The notes under the pieces were generated by a model. It saw nothing but the letters and a program-made list of their open reading frames with translations, did not search any database and had not been told where the DNA came from. DNA of 36,344 nt from Candidatus Poribacteria bacterium. GTDB taxonomy: Bacteria; Poribacteria; WGA-4E; WGA-3G. Below, one piece after another: positions 23,656 through 31,944 of this stretch. The translations under genes were made by a program, and so were the position numbers. Location: the NCBI GenBank assembly GCA_022821495.1, contig JAJEDN010000057.1:1-36344 (forward strand), in the 5' to 3' direction. Within the stretch, counting starts at the first letter, position 1. Every line of letters begins with the position of its first letter.

Positions 23656-26001
23656 TTAAAACCGATTGTCTAAACTTAGACTCACATTGAAACCCGGGGC
23701 GTTTATACCAGACCCGTGTGGACGATACCGCTGATTAAGCAAGTTTTCGAGTGATAGCGTCAAACGTGTATAATCAAAGAGTTTAACACCACCGCGGATG
23801 TTCAGCGTCCACCATCCCGGTGTGCCAGCATCTACTGCATTGCCGTTGTTATCAAATTCGACTGCCGCTGGATCGCGCGTTTTACCTTGTATCCGTGGGT
23901 CGCGGATGTCGCTCCGGTTCAAGCGTCTTTGTTCGGCTGCGGCGCGCACAAAAAGCGTTGCCCAATACTGTGTATTTTCCGGTTCCCACTGGATTCCGAC
24001 AATTCCGTTCAACGGCGGTTCTCTTCGGGTGCGTGCCTCCCAAGGCTTCTTCGGATCGGGTGCTTTACCGTTCAACTTAAGAACCTCCCCGCGTAATAAT
24101 GCTACATTGCCATAAACAGACCAACTCGGACGAATCGGGGCGAATCCCGCTAATTCAACACCCTGAAACTGTGCTTCATCGACGTTATCAAACACGAGTA
24201 CGTCAATACCTTCGTATTCTTTGATGAGGTCTTGATGGAGCTGTGGGAGTGTCTCAGTGGCGTACGCTTCTTGAACAGGTCTCCGCGCAACCAACCCGTT
24301 GACCTGACTGTGGAATAGCGTTAAGGCACCACTGAAATAGGAGTGTTTCGCTTTGAGTCCGCTTTCAACTGTCCACGAAGTCTCCGGTCTAAGATCGGGA
24401 CTCGGTGCCGTAACACCTTCATTGGTGACTTCCACCGCTGTTGTGTCATTTAGAGAGGGCGCACGGAAAGCAGTTCCAAAGGTGCTGACAAAGTTCAGTG
24501 AATCTGTCAAACTGACGACGATCCCCGCACTACCGGTCAAACTATTGTCAAATACATTGAATTCATCAAAAGCCGGGTCTCGAACGGAGAGGTCTGCATT
24601 GGTTTGATAAAACGTCGCGCGGCCGCCGACCGTGAATTCCACCCGCTCATGAACCCGAATTTCATCTTGAAGGTATAAACTCGCATCCCAGAACTGAGAA
24701 CCGCTAATGAAACGCCCCTTTTGTTCGTCAATATCCTCCTTACCTCCATCAGTTTTGACAGTACGGCTCTGTATCGTATCCAAATAGAATTCAGCACCGC
24801 CGACCAAACGTTGCCGGGGCAGAATGGAGCTGACTGCTTGTGCACTCAAGCCGATAGTGTTGACGGTATCATATCGCTGCCGTCGAGCTGTTTCGCCGCG
24901 TTTCACCTCGTTCCGTCCCTCTTTTTGGCGGTGATAAGAGACTGTCGCTCGGAGCGTGTCAATACTCCCTTCTGCCGGGTTAACCATATAGTTGGCATAA
25001 ACGAGATCACGATCTTGTGGTTCAAAAAAGAACTCGGCAAACTCTTGCGGGGCGATCTTATCATACCGCGGTGTTTGCGGCTGCCGCCACATCTGGTAAG
25101 CAACATTGATATTGCTGCTATCGCTAAGTTGATACCCAAATTTTGCATCCGCATTAAAGGCTCGCCAACCAAGGGGACCTTCAGTGTCAATAAGCCATTT
25201 GTCAGGGATATTATCCTTTGCGAGTGCACTCACCTCATCGTAGTCATAAAGTTTCACGCCACTCGGCATTTCGTCCACTATTTCATACTTCCGATTCTTG
25301 TAGTGGAGATCATACCCACTTCCAGGCGTTATATCACCGTAGTCGCGCACGCCACCACCAATAATGAATCCAAATTTTCCTTGGTTCCCTGATACCTCTA
25401 ACCGCCCCAGTTTTTCTTGGGTGGCAGTCGAGTAACGCGCAAGAAGGCGTGGGTGTATGTCCCAAGTTTGCTGTGCTGGATTGATTGGTACTGATTTCGT
25501 AAAGAAACTGACAACGCCACCCATTGCACCGCTTCCGTATAGCATCGAACTTGAACCGAGTAACACCTCTCCGCGCTCTAACATCTCTGGTGCGATTGTT
25601 GCTGTGTATTGATTTGGTCCCGAACGAAATGTTGAATTGTTGAGGCGGACCCAATCAACTTGTACCAACGTCTGGTAACCGGTTAAACTTCGGAGCATCG
25701 GCGACCCTTGTCCGACCGTTGTCTCCTGAGCGATTACGCCAACGGAATCACGCAGTAGGTTTGATCCGTGTTCTGCGCTGGTCCGTTCTAATTCTTTTAG
25801 GTTAAGCACAGTAATAGCGTTCGGAGTTCTGAACGGCTCTTTCTCGGCACGTGTAGCTGTCACCGTCACCTCCGGTACCTCCACAACTTCTTCAGCATCA
25901 TGCTTTTTTTCGGCATTATCCTTTTTCGCAAGTGTTTGTGGCACCCAACTCACTGATAGACTTAGGGATACAATGAGAAAAAGATAAAACAATTTTTGCA
26001 T
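23656..26001 (-). CDS. TonB-dependent outer-membrane receptor
   Basis: 781 residues. Signal peptide (YLFLIVSLSLSVSWVPQTLA, ~6-25), a TonB-box-like EVTVTATR near 44-51, then the plug domain (~55-165, with LLRDSVGVIAQETT, SPMLRSL and SMLYGSGAMGGVVSF), then a 22-strand-type barrel ending in an aromatic (VSLSLDNRF). The plug resembles hemoglobin/transferrin/cobalamin-type receptors. The ligand cannot be told from sequence, and no transport partner is adjacent. It is transcribed away from 26404 across a 402-nt divergent region with several inverted repeats. Confidence 0.9.
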   Translation of the reverse strand: MQKLFYLFLIVSLSLSVSWVPQTLAKKDNAEKKHDAEEVVEVPEVTVTATRAEKEPFRTPNAITVLNLKELERTSAEHGSNLLRDSVGVIAQETTVGQGSPMLRSLTGYQTLVQVDWVRLNNSTFRSGPNQYTATIAPEMLERGEVLLGSSSMLYGSGAMGGVVSFFTKSVPINPAQQTWDIHPRLLARYSTATQEKLGRLEVSGNQGKFGFIIGGGVRDYGDITPGSGYDLHYKNRKYEIVDEMPSGVKLYDYDEVSALAKDNIPDKWLIDTEGPLGWRAFNADAKFGYQLSDSSNINVAYQMWRQPQTPRYDKIAPQEFAEFFFEPQDRDLVYANYMVNPAEGSIDTLRATVSYHRQKEGRNEVKRGETARRQRYDTVNTIGLSAQAVSSILPRQRLVGGAEFYLDTIQSRTVKTDGGKEDIDEQKGRFISGSQFWDASLYLQDEIRVHERVEFTVGGRATFYQTNADLSVRDPAFDEFNVFDNSLTGSAGIVVSLTDSLNFVSTFGTAFRAPSLNDTTAVEVTNEGVTAPSPDLRPETSWTVESGLKAKHSYFSGALTLFHSQVNGLVARRPVQEAYATETLPQLHQDLIKEYEGIDVLVFDNVDEAQFQGVELAGFAPIRPSWSVYGNVALLRGEVLKLNGKAPDPKKPWEARTRREPPLNGIVGIQWEPENTQYWATLFVRAAAEQRRLNRSDIRDPRIQGKTRDPAAVEFDNNGNAVDAGTPGWWTLNIRGGVKLFDYTRLTLSLENLLNQRYRPHGSGINAPGFNVSLSLDNRF

Positions 26002-26403
26002 GTTGATATTCTCCCGTATATTTTATTGTGGTGTGTGGTATGGATATGGAATATCTTAACCTATGCGCTGTATATATGCAAATTGTATGCCATTCCCTAT
26101 TCAATATGAAATCCGTAGATTTCGACGCTTTTCCGCCATAATTTGTGCTGTAGTGTTCATTTATTGAACAGTATTGTCAGTGATTCTGTGCAGCGTATCC
26201 GTCCTTGATTGAAAAAATTAACACTTGTATTTTGCTATGGGTTGTGATAGGTTACATCACATAACTTTGTAAACCTAAAATGACTGTTCATCCTGACAAA
26301 ATCACACGTGGGATGCGGAAACAATAGAATCACTCGGTGGACGCGCTTTTAAACCGTCCTTACCGAGGGCAGGTTTACTCGGGCGTTTAAAAGGGAAAGC
26401 CAA
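26002..26403. promoter_or_regulatory. Divergent regulatory region with inverted repeats
   Basis: No gene seen. It contains three short perfect inverted repeats: GAAATC-CGTA-GATTTC (26108-26123), TGTTCA-TTTAT-TGAACA (26154-26170) and TGTGAT-N7-ATCACA (26243-26261). These are candidate operators for the receptor gene or the plus-strand gene. I could not recognise a cobalamin riboswitch or a clear Fur box. A larger leader hairpin at 26346-26393 is listed separately. Confidence 0.5.
26346..26393 (+). promoter_or_regulatory. Leader hairpin overlapping the ribosome binding region
   Basis: CTTTTAAAC (26346-26354) pairs perfectly with GTTTAAAAG (26385-26393), and an inner CCGAG (26363-26367) pairs with CTCGG (26378-26382). 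The outer 3' arm runs straight into GGGAAAG, 10 nt before ATG 26404, so folding could mask the Shine-Dalgarno. The CCGTCCTTACCGA segment resembles the leader motif at 28782 and 30704. Confidence 0.45.
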
Positions 26404-27645
26404 ATGGTGCCTTTTAGGGTAACTCTCATTTTAGTTGCATGTGTAGTTCTATATATCGCTGGAACCGCCGCGCAGGAATCAGACACACTGCGTGAAAAAG
26501 GCACTGTCCACGGATATATTGTTGATACAACCCCTGCACGACTTCCTATTGTTGGTGTGCGTGTTCAGATTGACAACGGAAAAGGGCATATTTTTCAAAC
26601 AACCTCTGCCGAGACAGGTGAATTCATATACAGAAATATACCCGCGGGGGATTATCTGATTAATATCCACAAATCTGGATACCAAAGTCGAATTGGGAAG
26701 CCGGTGTCAGTCACCAACGGTGGCGTTCATTATGTGCCTCTTACAATGAACAAAAAGGAAAATATATTCACCGGACTCCAAAATTGGCTCAGTCCGGAAG
26801 AACCAAAAGGCGGCACGCTTCAATTACAGGTTACAACGCCATCTTCGCAATCTGATCCGATTGAAAACGCTAAAGTTAAAATTTCAAAAATTCGTGGCAA
26901 AGGCAGTTTCTCATCAAATAATACCCAAACCACAGATGCGAGCGGAGAGTATCGGCATGACAATTTACCATCGGGACTCTACTTCGTTACCGTTAGTAAG
27001 GACAGTTATCATACTACAATTTCGATGACTGTTCGAGAAAATCGAATGACGACTGCCGCTGTAAAACTTCCTATTTCTAATGGGACTTTACCTTCACAAG
27101 AAACAGACACAAAATGGGTGATTTGTGGTAAAATTTTTGAGACCGACTTTCAACAAACTCCGGTAAGTGGTGTCGAAGTTCGGATTAGGCGGATAGGCTT
27201 TGAACAATCTATGGACGCTTTATCCAATACGGATGGTGAATATGAGTTTGCTTTACTTCCAGGTCACTACATCATTTTTCTTCGTAAAGAAGGGTATGAG
27301 AAAGCAACTGATCTTCCCGAGGTAACTGCTCGGAGTAAGCAAAGCAATATCACTGTAATTAAAGAAGGTATGTTCGTTGTTTACGAGGCAGTTGCGAATG
27401 GGAATGTCCTTACGCTTAAACACGGTCTATCGAAAGAACAGAAAAGTTTTTCCGAGAAATATGGGAAAACGATTCAGGAAGCGCTTCTCACCACAATCAT
27501 CAGTGGTATATTAGGCTTTTTCTTTTCAAGGTTCTCAAAGTTCTTAAACAAACGTCGACGAAAATATAAGATACTATGGGACTTAAGGACCGATAGACAT
27601 AAACAGTTCTTAAACAAACGTCGACCAACATACAATCAGGAGTAA
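26404..27645 (+). CDS. Surface protein with three carboxypeptidase-regulatory-like domains
   Basis: 413 residues. Signal peptide (LILVACVVLYIAGTAA, ~8-23, cleavage near AQE). Three CarboxypepD_reg-like beta-sandwich repeats lie at ~32-115, ~135-225 and ~235-325, each with the pattern G..T(D/E)..GEY.(F/Y)..(L/I)P.G.Y.I...K.GY. A hydrophobic helix follows (TTIISGILGFFFSRF, ~365-380) and then a very basic tail with the unit KxFLNKRR repeated. It is probably anchored by the C-terminal helix with the repeats outside. The role is unknown, perhaps adhesion or scaffold. It ends 2 nt before the next gene. Confidence 0.7.
   Translation: MVPFRVTLILVACVVLYIAGTAAQESDTLREKGTVHGYIVDTTPARLPIVGVRVQIDNGKGHIFQTTSAETGEFIYRNIPAGDYLINIHKSGYQSRIGKPVSVTNGGVHYVPLTMNKKENIFTGLQNWLSPEEPKGGTLQLQVTTPSSQSDPIENAKVKISKIRGKGSFSSNNTQTTDASGEYRHDNLPSGLYFVTVSKDSYHTTISMTVRENRMTTAAVKLPISNGTLPSQETDTKWVICGKIFETDFQQTPVSGVEVRIRRIGFEQSMDALSNTDGEYEFALLPGHYIIFLRKEGYEKATDLPEVTARSKQSNITVIKEGMFVVYEAVANGNVLTLKHGLSKEQKSFSEKYGKTIQEALLTTIISGILGFFFSRFSKFLNKRRRKYKILWDLRTDRHKQFLNKRRPTYNQE
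27539..27625 (+). repeat. 21-bp direct repeat within the gene tail
   Basis: AGTTCTTAAACAAACGTCGA(C) occurs at 27539-27559 and 27605-27625, 66 bp (22 codons) apart and in frame, giving the duplicated FLNKRR tail. Confidence 0.75.
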
Positions 27646-27647
27646 GT

Positions 27648-28649
27648 ATGTCAAAAAAGAAATTAAACTTTGCATTCATCGGGTGTGGTGGTAACGCACG
27701 CGGACACGGACGCAGTGTGTCAAGTGTCGAAAACGTGGAGATTGTTGCCCTCGCGGATCCAAGTGAAGGTTCCCTTGATGCGTTCAAAGAGACTGTCGGT
27801 TTAGATGATTCAGTCCCGACCTATGCTGACCATGTTGAGATGTTAACCGCTGCCAAACCCGATGCTGTCGTCATTAGTTCACCGCACGGTCTACATTTCC
27901 AACACATCATGGATGCACTTGATGCCGGATGCCATGTGCATACCGAAAAACCGATGGTTTGCACAGTAGATCATGCGAAACAGGTGATAGCGAAGGTCGA
28001 AGAGACCGGCTTGCATCTGATGATTGGCTATCAAAGGCATTTGAGTCCTACCTATCAATACTGCCGTAATGTGGTGCAGAGTGGTGAACTCGGACGCGTT
28101 AATTTCGTCGCTGCGCATCAATCGCAGAATTGGTATCGAAATCAGCAAGGAAAATGGCGACAAGATCCATTCCTTGGTGGCGGCGGACAGCTGAACGATT
28201 CTGGAAGTCATCTTATTGACATTCTCCTCTGGGTGTTGGAAGCCAGCCCTGACACTGTCTTCGCGATGATAGACAACTTAGACATTGAAGTGGATGTTCT
28301 CACAGCGATGACAATCAAGTTTGATACCGGTGCCTTGTGCAATATTAGCATCGTTGGACACGCCTACGGTGGAGTGCGGGAGGCTTTTTCCGTTTGGTTA
28401 GAAGAAGGTGCGCTCCATCTCCGTGAGGGCAAACTCCTTCGCCAAGAGAAGGACGGTCAGCCGGAACCTGTTGATGATGCTGAGATGCCAGCGTCTGGCA
28501 ACAAAGATGTCGCTTTTATTGAATTGATTCGCGGTGAACGGACAGAGAACCCGATCGGTGTTGAAAACGGGTTGCGTGTCATCCAATTGACCGAAGCTGC
28601 ATGGCAATCGGCTGATCTCGGTAGACCTGTCAAGGTGGATTTGAGCTGA
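27648..28649 (+). CDS. Gfo/Idh/MocA family oxidoreductase
   Basis: 333 residues. N-terminal NAD(P)-binding segment FAFIGCGGNARGHG, conserved Lys in VHTEKPMVCT (~98), and the catalytic-site region GQLNDSGSHLIDILLW (~183-198, His with following Asp). A dehydrogenase of a sugar or cyclitol; the substrate is unknown. RBS AGGAG overlaps the end of the preceding gene, so the two are probably co-transcribed despite unrelated functions. Confidence 0.88.
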   Translation: MSKKKLNFAFIGCGGNARGHGRSVSSVENVEIVALADPSEGSLDAFKETVGLDDSVPTYADHVEMLTAAKPDAVVISSPHGLHFQHIMDALDAGCHVHTEKPMVCTVDHAKQVIAKVEETGLHLMIGYQRHLSPTYQYCRNVVQSGELGRVNFVAAHQSQNWYRNQQGKWRQDPFLGGGGQLNDSGSHLIDILLWVLEASPDTVFAMIDNLDIEVDVLTAMTIKFDTGALCNISIVGHAYGGVREAFSVWLEEGALHLREGKLLRQEKDGQPEPVDDAEMPASGNKDVAFIELIRGERTENPIGVENGLRVIQLTEAAWQSADLGRPVKVDLS

Positions 28650-28781
28650 AGGCTTGTATTAATAATCAGACGACAACTTGAAACTGGACAAAATAGTAGT
28701 CCCAAGCATCGCGCCGGGTTTATTTGATTGGGTGTTTCTTATAGATATACGGAAAGCAGCGTTAAAATAAAAAGGGTCCTA

Positions 28782-28805
28782 ACCGAACCGCAAGGTAAAT
28801 TAAAA
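28782..28805 (+). repeat. Leader motif bearing a Shine-Dalgarno, copy A
   Basis: CCTAACCGAACCGCAAGGTA followed by AATTAAAA directly before GTG 28806. It matches the leader at 30704-30731 (CCTGACCGAACCGCAAGGAA then ATTTAAAAAA before ATG). The AAGG acts as the SD. Confidence 0.55.
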
Positions 28806-29570
28806 GTGTTGGATGTCCAGAATCTGTGTAAATCCTTTGATAAGAAGCCGTTTCTTACGGAACTTACATTTCAGATAGCAGCCGGTGAGTGTCTCGTTTT
28901 GCTCGGTAGAAACGGGACAGGCAAAACACTTCTGCTTAACATTTTAGCAACCTTGATTGAACCGACATCAGGCACTGTTTCTATTGATGGTGTTGACGCA
29001 TTTGCAAACCTTAAACAGGTACGTCCGTCTATTGGATATATCCCTGTCGCATTTGAAGGGTATCCTGAGTTGTCTGTTGTGGATTACCTCGATTTTTTTG
29101 CCGCTGCATATAAATTAGAGAAACGCGGGCGCGCTGACGCAATCGATGCGGTGCTTGAATTAATGGACATTCAGCACCTACGCGAAGTTAAAATCGGGGT
29201 TTTATCAATAGGTGAACGACAACGACTCTTATTCGCGAAAACCTTTTTGCACGAACCGCAGCTATGGCTGCTTGACGAACCGCTCACACCCCTTGATCCG
29301 AGTGGACAAGTCGAGATGATAGAGTTGTTTAGTGAACTTCAAGCCATGCGAAAAACCGTCATAATTGCGACCAATCGCCTTGAGGATGCCCACCGGTTGT
29401 GTAATTCTGATTCGCAGTACCGGACATTTGTGGGAATACTCAAAGATGCGCAATTTGCTGAATTCAAGAAATTTAATGAATTGCACAATGAGAATGCTGA
29501 AACCGATTCCGCAGATTCCTATTCATCAAATTGGTTTTATGAATTCTATTTGGAGGTTACAAAACCGTAA
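28806..29570 (+). CDS. ABC transporter ATP-binding protein, orphan
   Basis: 254 residues from GTG 28806. I chose this start because the shared leader motif with AAGG lies just upstream; an in-frame TTG at 28728 is possible. Walker A GRNGTGKTLL, a degenerate signature LSIGERQRLL (instead of LSGGQ), Walker B LWLLDEPLTPLDPSG, and the switch region TNRLEDAHRL with Asn in place of the usual His. A C-terminal extension (~205-254) is not typical. No permease is adjacent. Its stop overlaps the PhyH gene as TAATG. It may serve a distant permease or have a regulatory role. Confidence 0.75.
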   Translation: MLDVQNLCKSFDKKPFLTELTFQIAAGECLVLLGRNGTGKTLLLNILATLIEPTSGTVSIDGVDAFANLKQVRPSIGYIPVAFEGYPELSVVDYLDFFAAAYKLEKRGRADAIDAVLELMDIQHLREVKIGVLSIGERQRLLFAKTFLHEPQLWLLDEPLTPLDPSGQVEMIELFSELQAMRKTVIIATNRLEDAHRLCNSDSQYRTFVGILKDAQFAEFKKFNELHNENAETDSADSYSSNWFYEFYLEVTKP

Positions 29571-30343
29571 TGTCAGATATAGGAAAATTCTTTCACGAAA
29601 ACGGATACTATTTCGCCAAAGGGGTTTATTCACCTGAAGAGGTCAAGGTAATGGAAAGTGATTTTGATCGGGTGGTGGATCAACTCCTCAAAAGCGATGA
29701 AAACGTTAATGCTCGCTGGGGTGGCAGATTGATGGATGCCCTTGATGGCGGTGAATCTGTTATTATTCATACGCACAATATTCAGAGTTTCTCTGGTGTC
29801 TGGTTGCAGGCATTCATGCAGGAGAAGTTTCTTGACGTTACTGAAGCCATCCTCGGCCCGGATATTATGCTGCATCATTCCAAACTTTTCTGTAAGCCAC
29901 CGGAAAAGGGCGCGCCTTTCCCGATGCACCAAGATTGGCAATACTTCCCCTCTGTCAAAGACAGTATGATAGCCGCGATTATCTACGTTTCAGAGGCTAC
30001 TGATGAAATGGGATGTGTTCGCGTCTATCCGGGGTCTCACAAGCAGTTAGGACGCACCGATGGTATGATGGGGAGCGGAAAGAACGTTGAGACTACCGAA
30101 CAATATCCGATTGAGAATGCAACCGTTCTGGAAGCGGAACCCGGAGATGTGCTTTTCTTTAGTTACTTTACCCTGCACGGATCAATGCCGAACCGTTCAA
30201 ACCAGACACGAAAGAGTGTGCTTGTACAAATGCACGCCGGTGACGATGAAATCGAAGCCGAAAATCGCCACACCAACGTCCAATTAGTCCTCCGCGGCTG
30301 GAACCATCTCGCAACCCGTTCTTCCGTTGGGCGGATTGCATAA
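29570..30343 (+). CDS. Phytanoyl-CoA dioxygenase (PhyH) family protein
   Basis: 257 residues. An Fe(II)/2-oxoglutarate oxygenase double-stranded beta-helix: the HxD motif in FPMHQDWQYFPS (~117-128), the distal His in FTLHGSMPNRS (~202) and a nearby Arg for 2-oxoglutarate. The substrate is unknown; the family covers many hydroxylations and halogenations. The start overlaps the ABC ATPase stop by one base, which is unusual company for PhyH. The gene is complete. Confidence 0.88.
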   Translation: MSDIGKFFHENGYYFAKGVYSPEEVKVMESDFDRVVDQLLKSDENVNARWGGRLMDALDGGESVIIHTHNIQSFSGVWLQAFMQEKFLDVTEAILGPDIMLHHSKLFCKPPEKGAPFPMHQDWQYFPSVKDSMIAAIIYVSEATDEMGCVRVYPGSHKQLGRTDGMMGSGKNVETTEQYPIENATVLEAEPGDVLFFSYFTLHGSMPNRSNQTRKSVLVQMHAGDDEIEAENRHTNVQLVLRGWNHLATRSSVGRIA

Positions 30344-30432
30344 ATCAAAAGGCACTTTGGTCTACTTGGGTATTGGGTTGGTCAAGTGTTTTTAGGGTTT
30401 TAACTATTGACGTGTCTTCCACATTTTTTAAT

Positions 30433-30719
30433 AAGGAATCCGAGGTTGATAGTTAATCAAGATCACGGGATTGCGTAAATCTTATTAGAAGAGGGAACGT
30501 AGCCCGTAATGAAATGGAGGGCGGATTACGGAATGGGACTTCAAATTCCAAACCTGCCCTGACCGAACCGCTTTTAAGGAATCCGAGGTTGATAGTTAAT
30601 CAAGATCACGGGATTTCGTAAATCTTGTTAGAAAGACGAAACGTAGCCCGTAATGAAATGGAGGGCGGATTACGGAATGGGACTTCAAATTCCAAACCTG
30701 TCCTGACCGAACCGCAAGG
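30433..30719 (+). repeat. Tandem duplication of a 143/144-bp structured unit
   Basis: Unit 1 is 30433-30575, unit 2 is 30576-30719, and they are nearly identical (a few substitutions and one 1-nt indel). Each contains TTGAT-AGTTA-ATCAA and CCGTAAT-14 nt-ATTACGG inverted repeats and ends in CCTGACCGAACCGC. Unit 2 leads straight into AAGGAAATTTAAAAAA and the ATG at 30732. The end of the unit is the same leader motif seen before 28806. Confidence 0.85.
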
Positions 30720-30731
30720 AAATTTAAAAAA
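30704..30731 (+). repeat. Leader motif bearing a Shine-Dalgarno, copy B
   Basis: CCTGACCGAACCGCAAGGAA directly before the ATG at 30732; AAGGA is the SD. Compare 28782-28805. Confidence 0.6.
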
Positions 30732-31727
30732 ATGATTAGAGTTGGAAAAATTAGTATGGCGCATGTCCACGCCGGTGGTTATGCCCGAAGAATTCACGAA
30801 AACCCCGAAACCGAACTCGTTGCCGTTTGGGACGAAGAAGAATACGGCGGCAGAGATGCCGCGGAACAATACGAAGTCCCGTTCTACACGGATCTTGATG
30901 AGATGCTCAGCCGCGACGATATAGATGCTGTCTCCGTTGACGCTATTACATCCAACCATCCGCGTGTGATTATCGCCGCCGCTGAAGCCGGAAAACATAT
31001 TTTTACCGAGAAAGCACTTGCGATTACCGTCGCAGAGTGCGATCCAATTATTGAGGCTGTTGAGAAAGCCGGTGTGAAGTTCATGATTTCGCTGCCTTCC
31101 CGTGCGAACCCTGAAATCCTGTTTGCGAAGAAAGCAATCGACGATGGATTGATTGGGGACATCACGTTCGGTAGAGGACGGATCGCACATTCCGCTGCAC
31201 TGGATAGTTGGTTCAGCGGCACGAGCGCGTGGTTCGCAGATCCGGTACGTGCGGGTGGCGGTGCCCTCTTTGATTTGGGGTGTCACCGTGTTGATGTTAT
31301 CCGGTGGTTGATGGGTGAACCTAAGAGCGCGATTGCGAAGATTAACAACTTTACAGGCAATTTCCCGATTGACGATAACAGCGTTTCGGTCGTTGAGTTC
31401 GCCAACAAAGCGCTCGGTGTGATTGATGTCGCGTGGACGCACCGTTCGGGTCCGAACATGCTTGAGATTTACGGCACAGAAGGTTCGTTTGCCGCTGGAA
31501 GCGGTGAGATGCATTTTGAAACCCGCAAACTCTCTGATGAAGAGAAAGCGGAATATATTGCCAATGCACCGGCTGCACCCCCTGAACCCATGCAACAGTG
31601 GATCAACGCGATCCTTCGCGACGAACCGATGACGATTACGATTCAAGATGGACGGAACCTCACGGAGTTGATGCAAGCGTTCTACATGTCCTCTGAACAG
31701 GGACAGGCAATAGAATTTCCACTTTAA
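30732..31727 (+). CDS. Divergent Gfo/Idh/MocA family oxidoreductase
   Basis: 331 residues. The fold is clear (AGKHIFTEKALAITVAE near 93, FMISLPSRANPEI, GGGALFDLGCHRVDVIRWL near 180). However, the usual GxGxxG near the start is replaced by VGKISMAHVHAGGYA, and the EKP motif reads EKA. The Lys and the His of the active site (GCHRVD) are kept. The substitutions suggest altered cofactor binding or a subfamily with the HVHA loop that I have seen in some members. Substrate unknown. Confidence 0.85.
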   Translation: MIRVGKISMAHVHAGGYARRIHENPETELVAVWDEEEYGGRDAAEQYEVPFYTDLDEMLSRDDIDAVSVDAITSNHPRVIIAAAEAGKHIFTEKALAITVAECDPIIEAVEKAGVKFMISLPSRANPEILFAKKAIDDGLIGDITFGRGRIAHSAALDSWFSGTSAWFADPVRAGGGALFDLGCHRVDVIRWLMGEPKSAIAKINNFTGNFPIDDNSVSVVEFANKALGVIDVAWTHRSGPNMLEIYGTEGSFAAGSGEMHFETRKLSDEEKAEYIANAPAAPPEPMQQWINAILRDEPMTITIQDGRNLTELMQAFYMSSEQGQAIEFPL

Positions 31728-31818
31728 GTAGTTATCAGTTATCAGTTGTCGGTTCTCAGTAACTTAGCAGAGAAAGTTTCCTACTGACACATCAGAAACC
31801 GTTCTTGGTAAAGTATCT

Positions 31819-31909
31819 TAGGACTTACGTAAAAATCAGTAATTTTGGTATTTTTAACCCCCTAAATCCCCTTATCAGGGGGATTTAGAGAGGAAATGCG
31901 TAAGTCCTA
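31819..31909. mobile_element. MITE-like element, 91 bp with 11-bp terminal inverted repeats
   Basis: TAGGACTTACG (31819-31829) and CGTAAGTCCTA (31899-31909) are perfect inverted ends. The outermost TA on each side could be a TA target duplication as made by IS630/mariner transposases. Inside is a hairpin, CTAAATCCCC-TTATCAG-GGGGATTTAG, related to the C-rich repeat at 11868-12016. It has no coding capacity. Confidence 0.65.
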
Positions 31910-31944
31910 TACTTGAATGTGCGAAAGGATGTAACTAATTCAGT

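Larger units (their letters stand above)
30344..30731. other. 388-nt intergenic region with structured tandem repeats
   Basis: No gene seen. It holds about 90 nt of unremarkable AT-rich sequence after PhyH, then two tandem copies of a 143/144-bp unit (separate entry), then the start of the next dehydrogenase. Confidence 0.7.

Noticed and set aside
24721..25392. Plus-strand ORF of 223 codons inside the TonB receptor
   Set aside because: Antisense shadow of a gene with clear plug and barrel sequence.
26002..26403. Cobalamin riboswitch or Fur box before the TonB receptor
   Set aside because: I looked for the conserved B12-box and for GATAATGATTATC-like palindromes and saw neither.
30606..31676. 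Long minus-strand ORF of 356 codons
   Set aside because: It is antisense to a clear Gfo/Idh/MocA gene with conserved motifs and has no recognisable domain; a shadow of the real frame.
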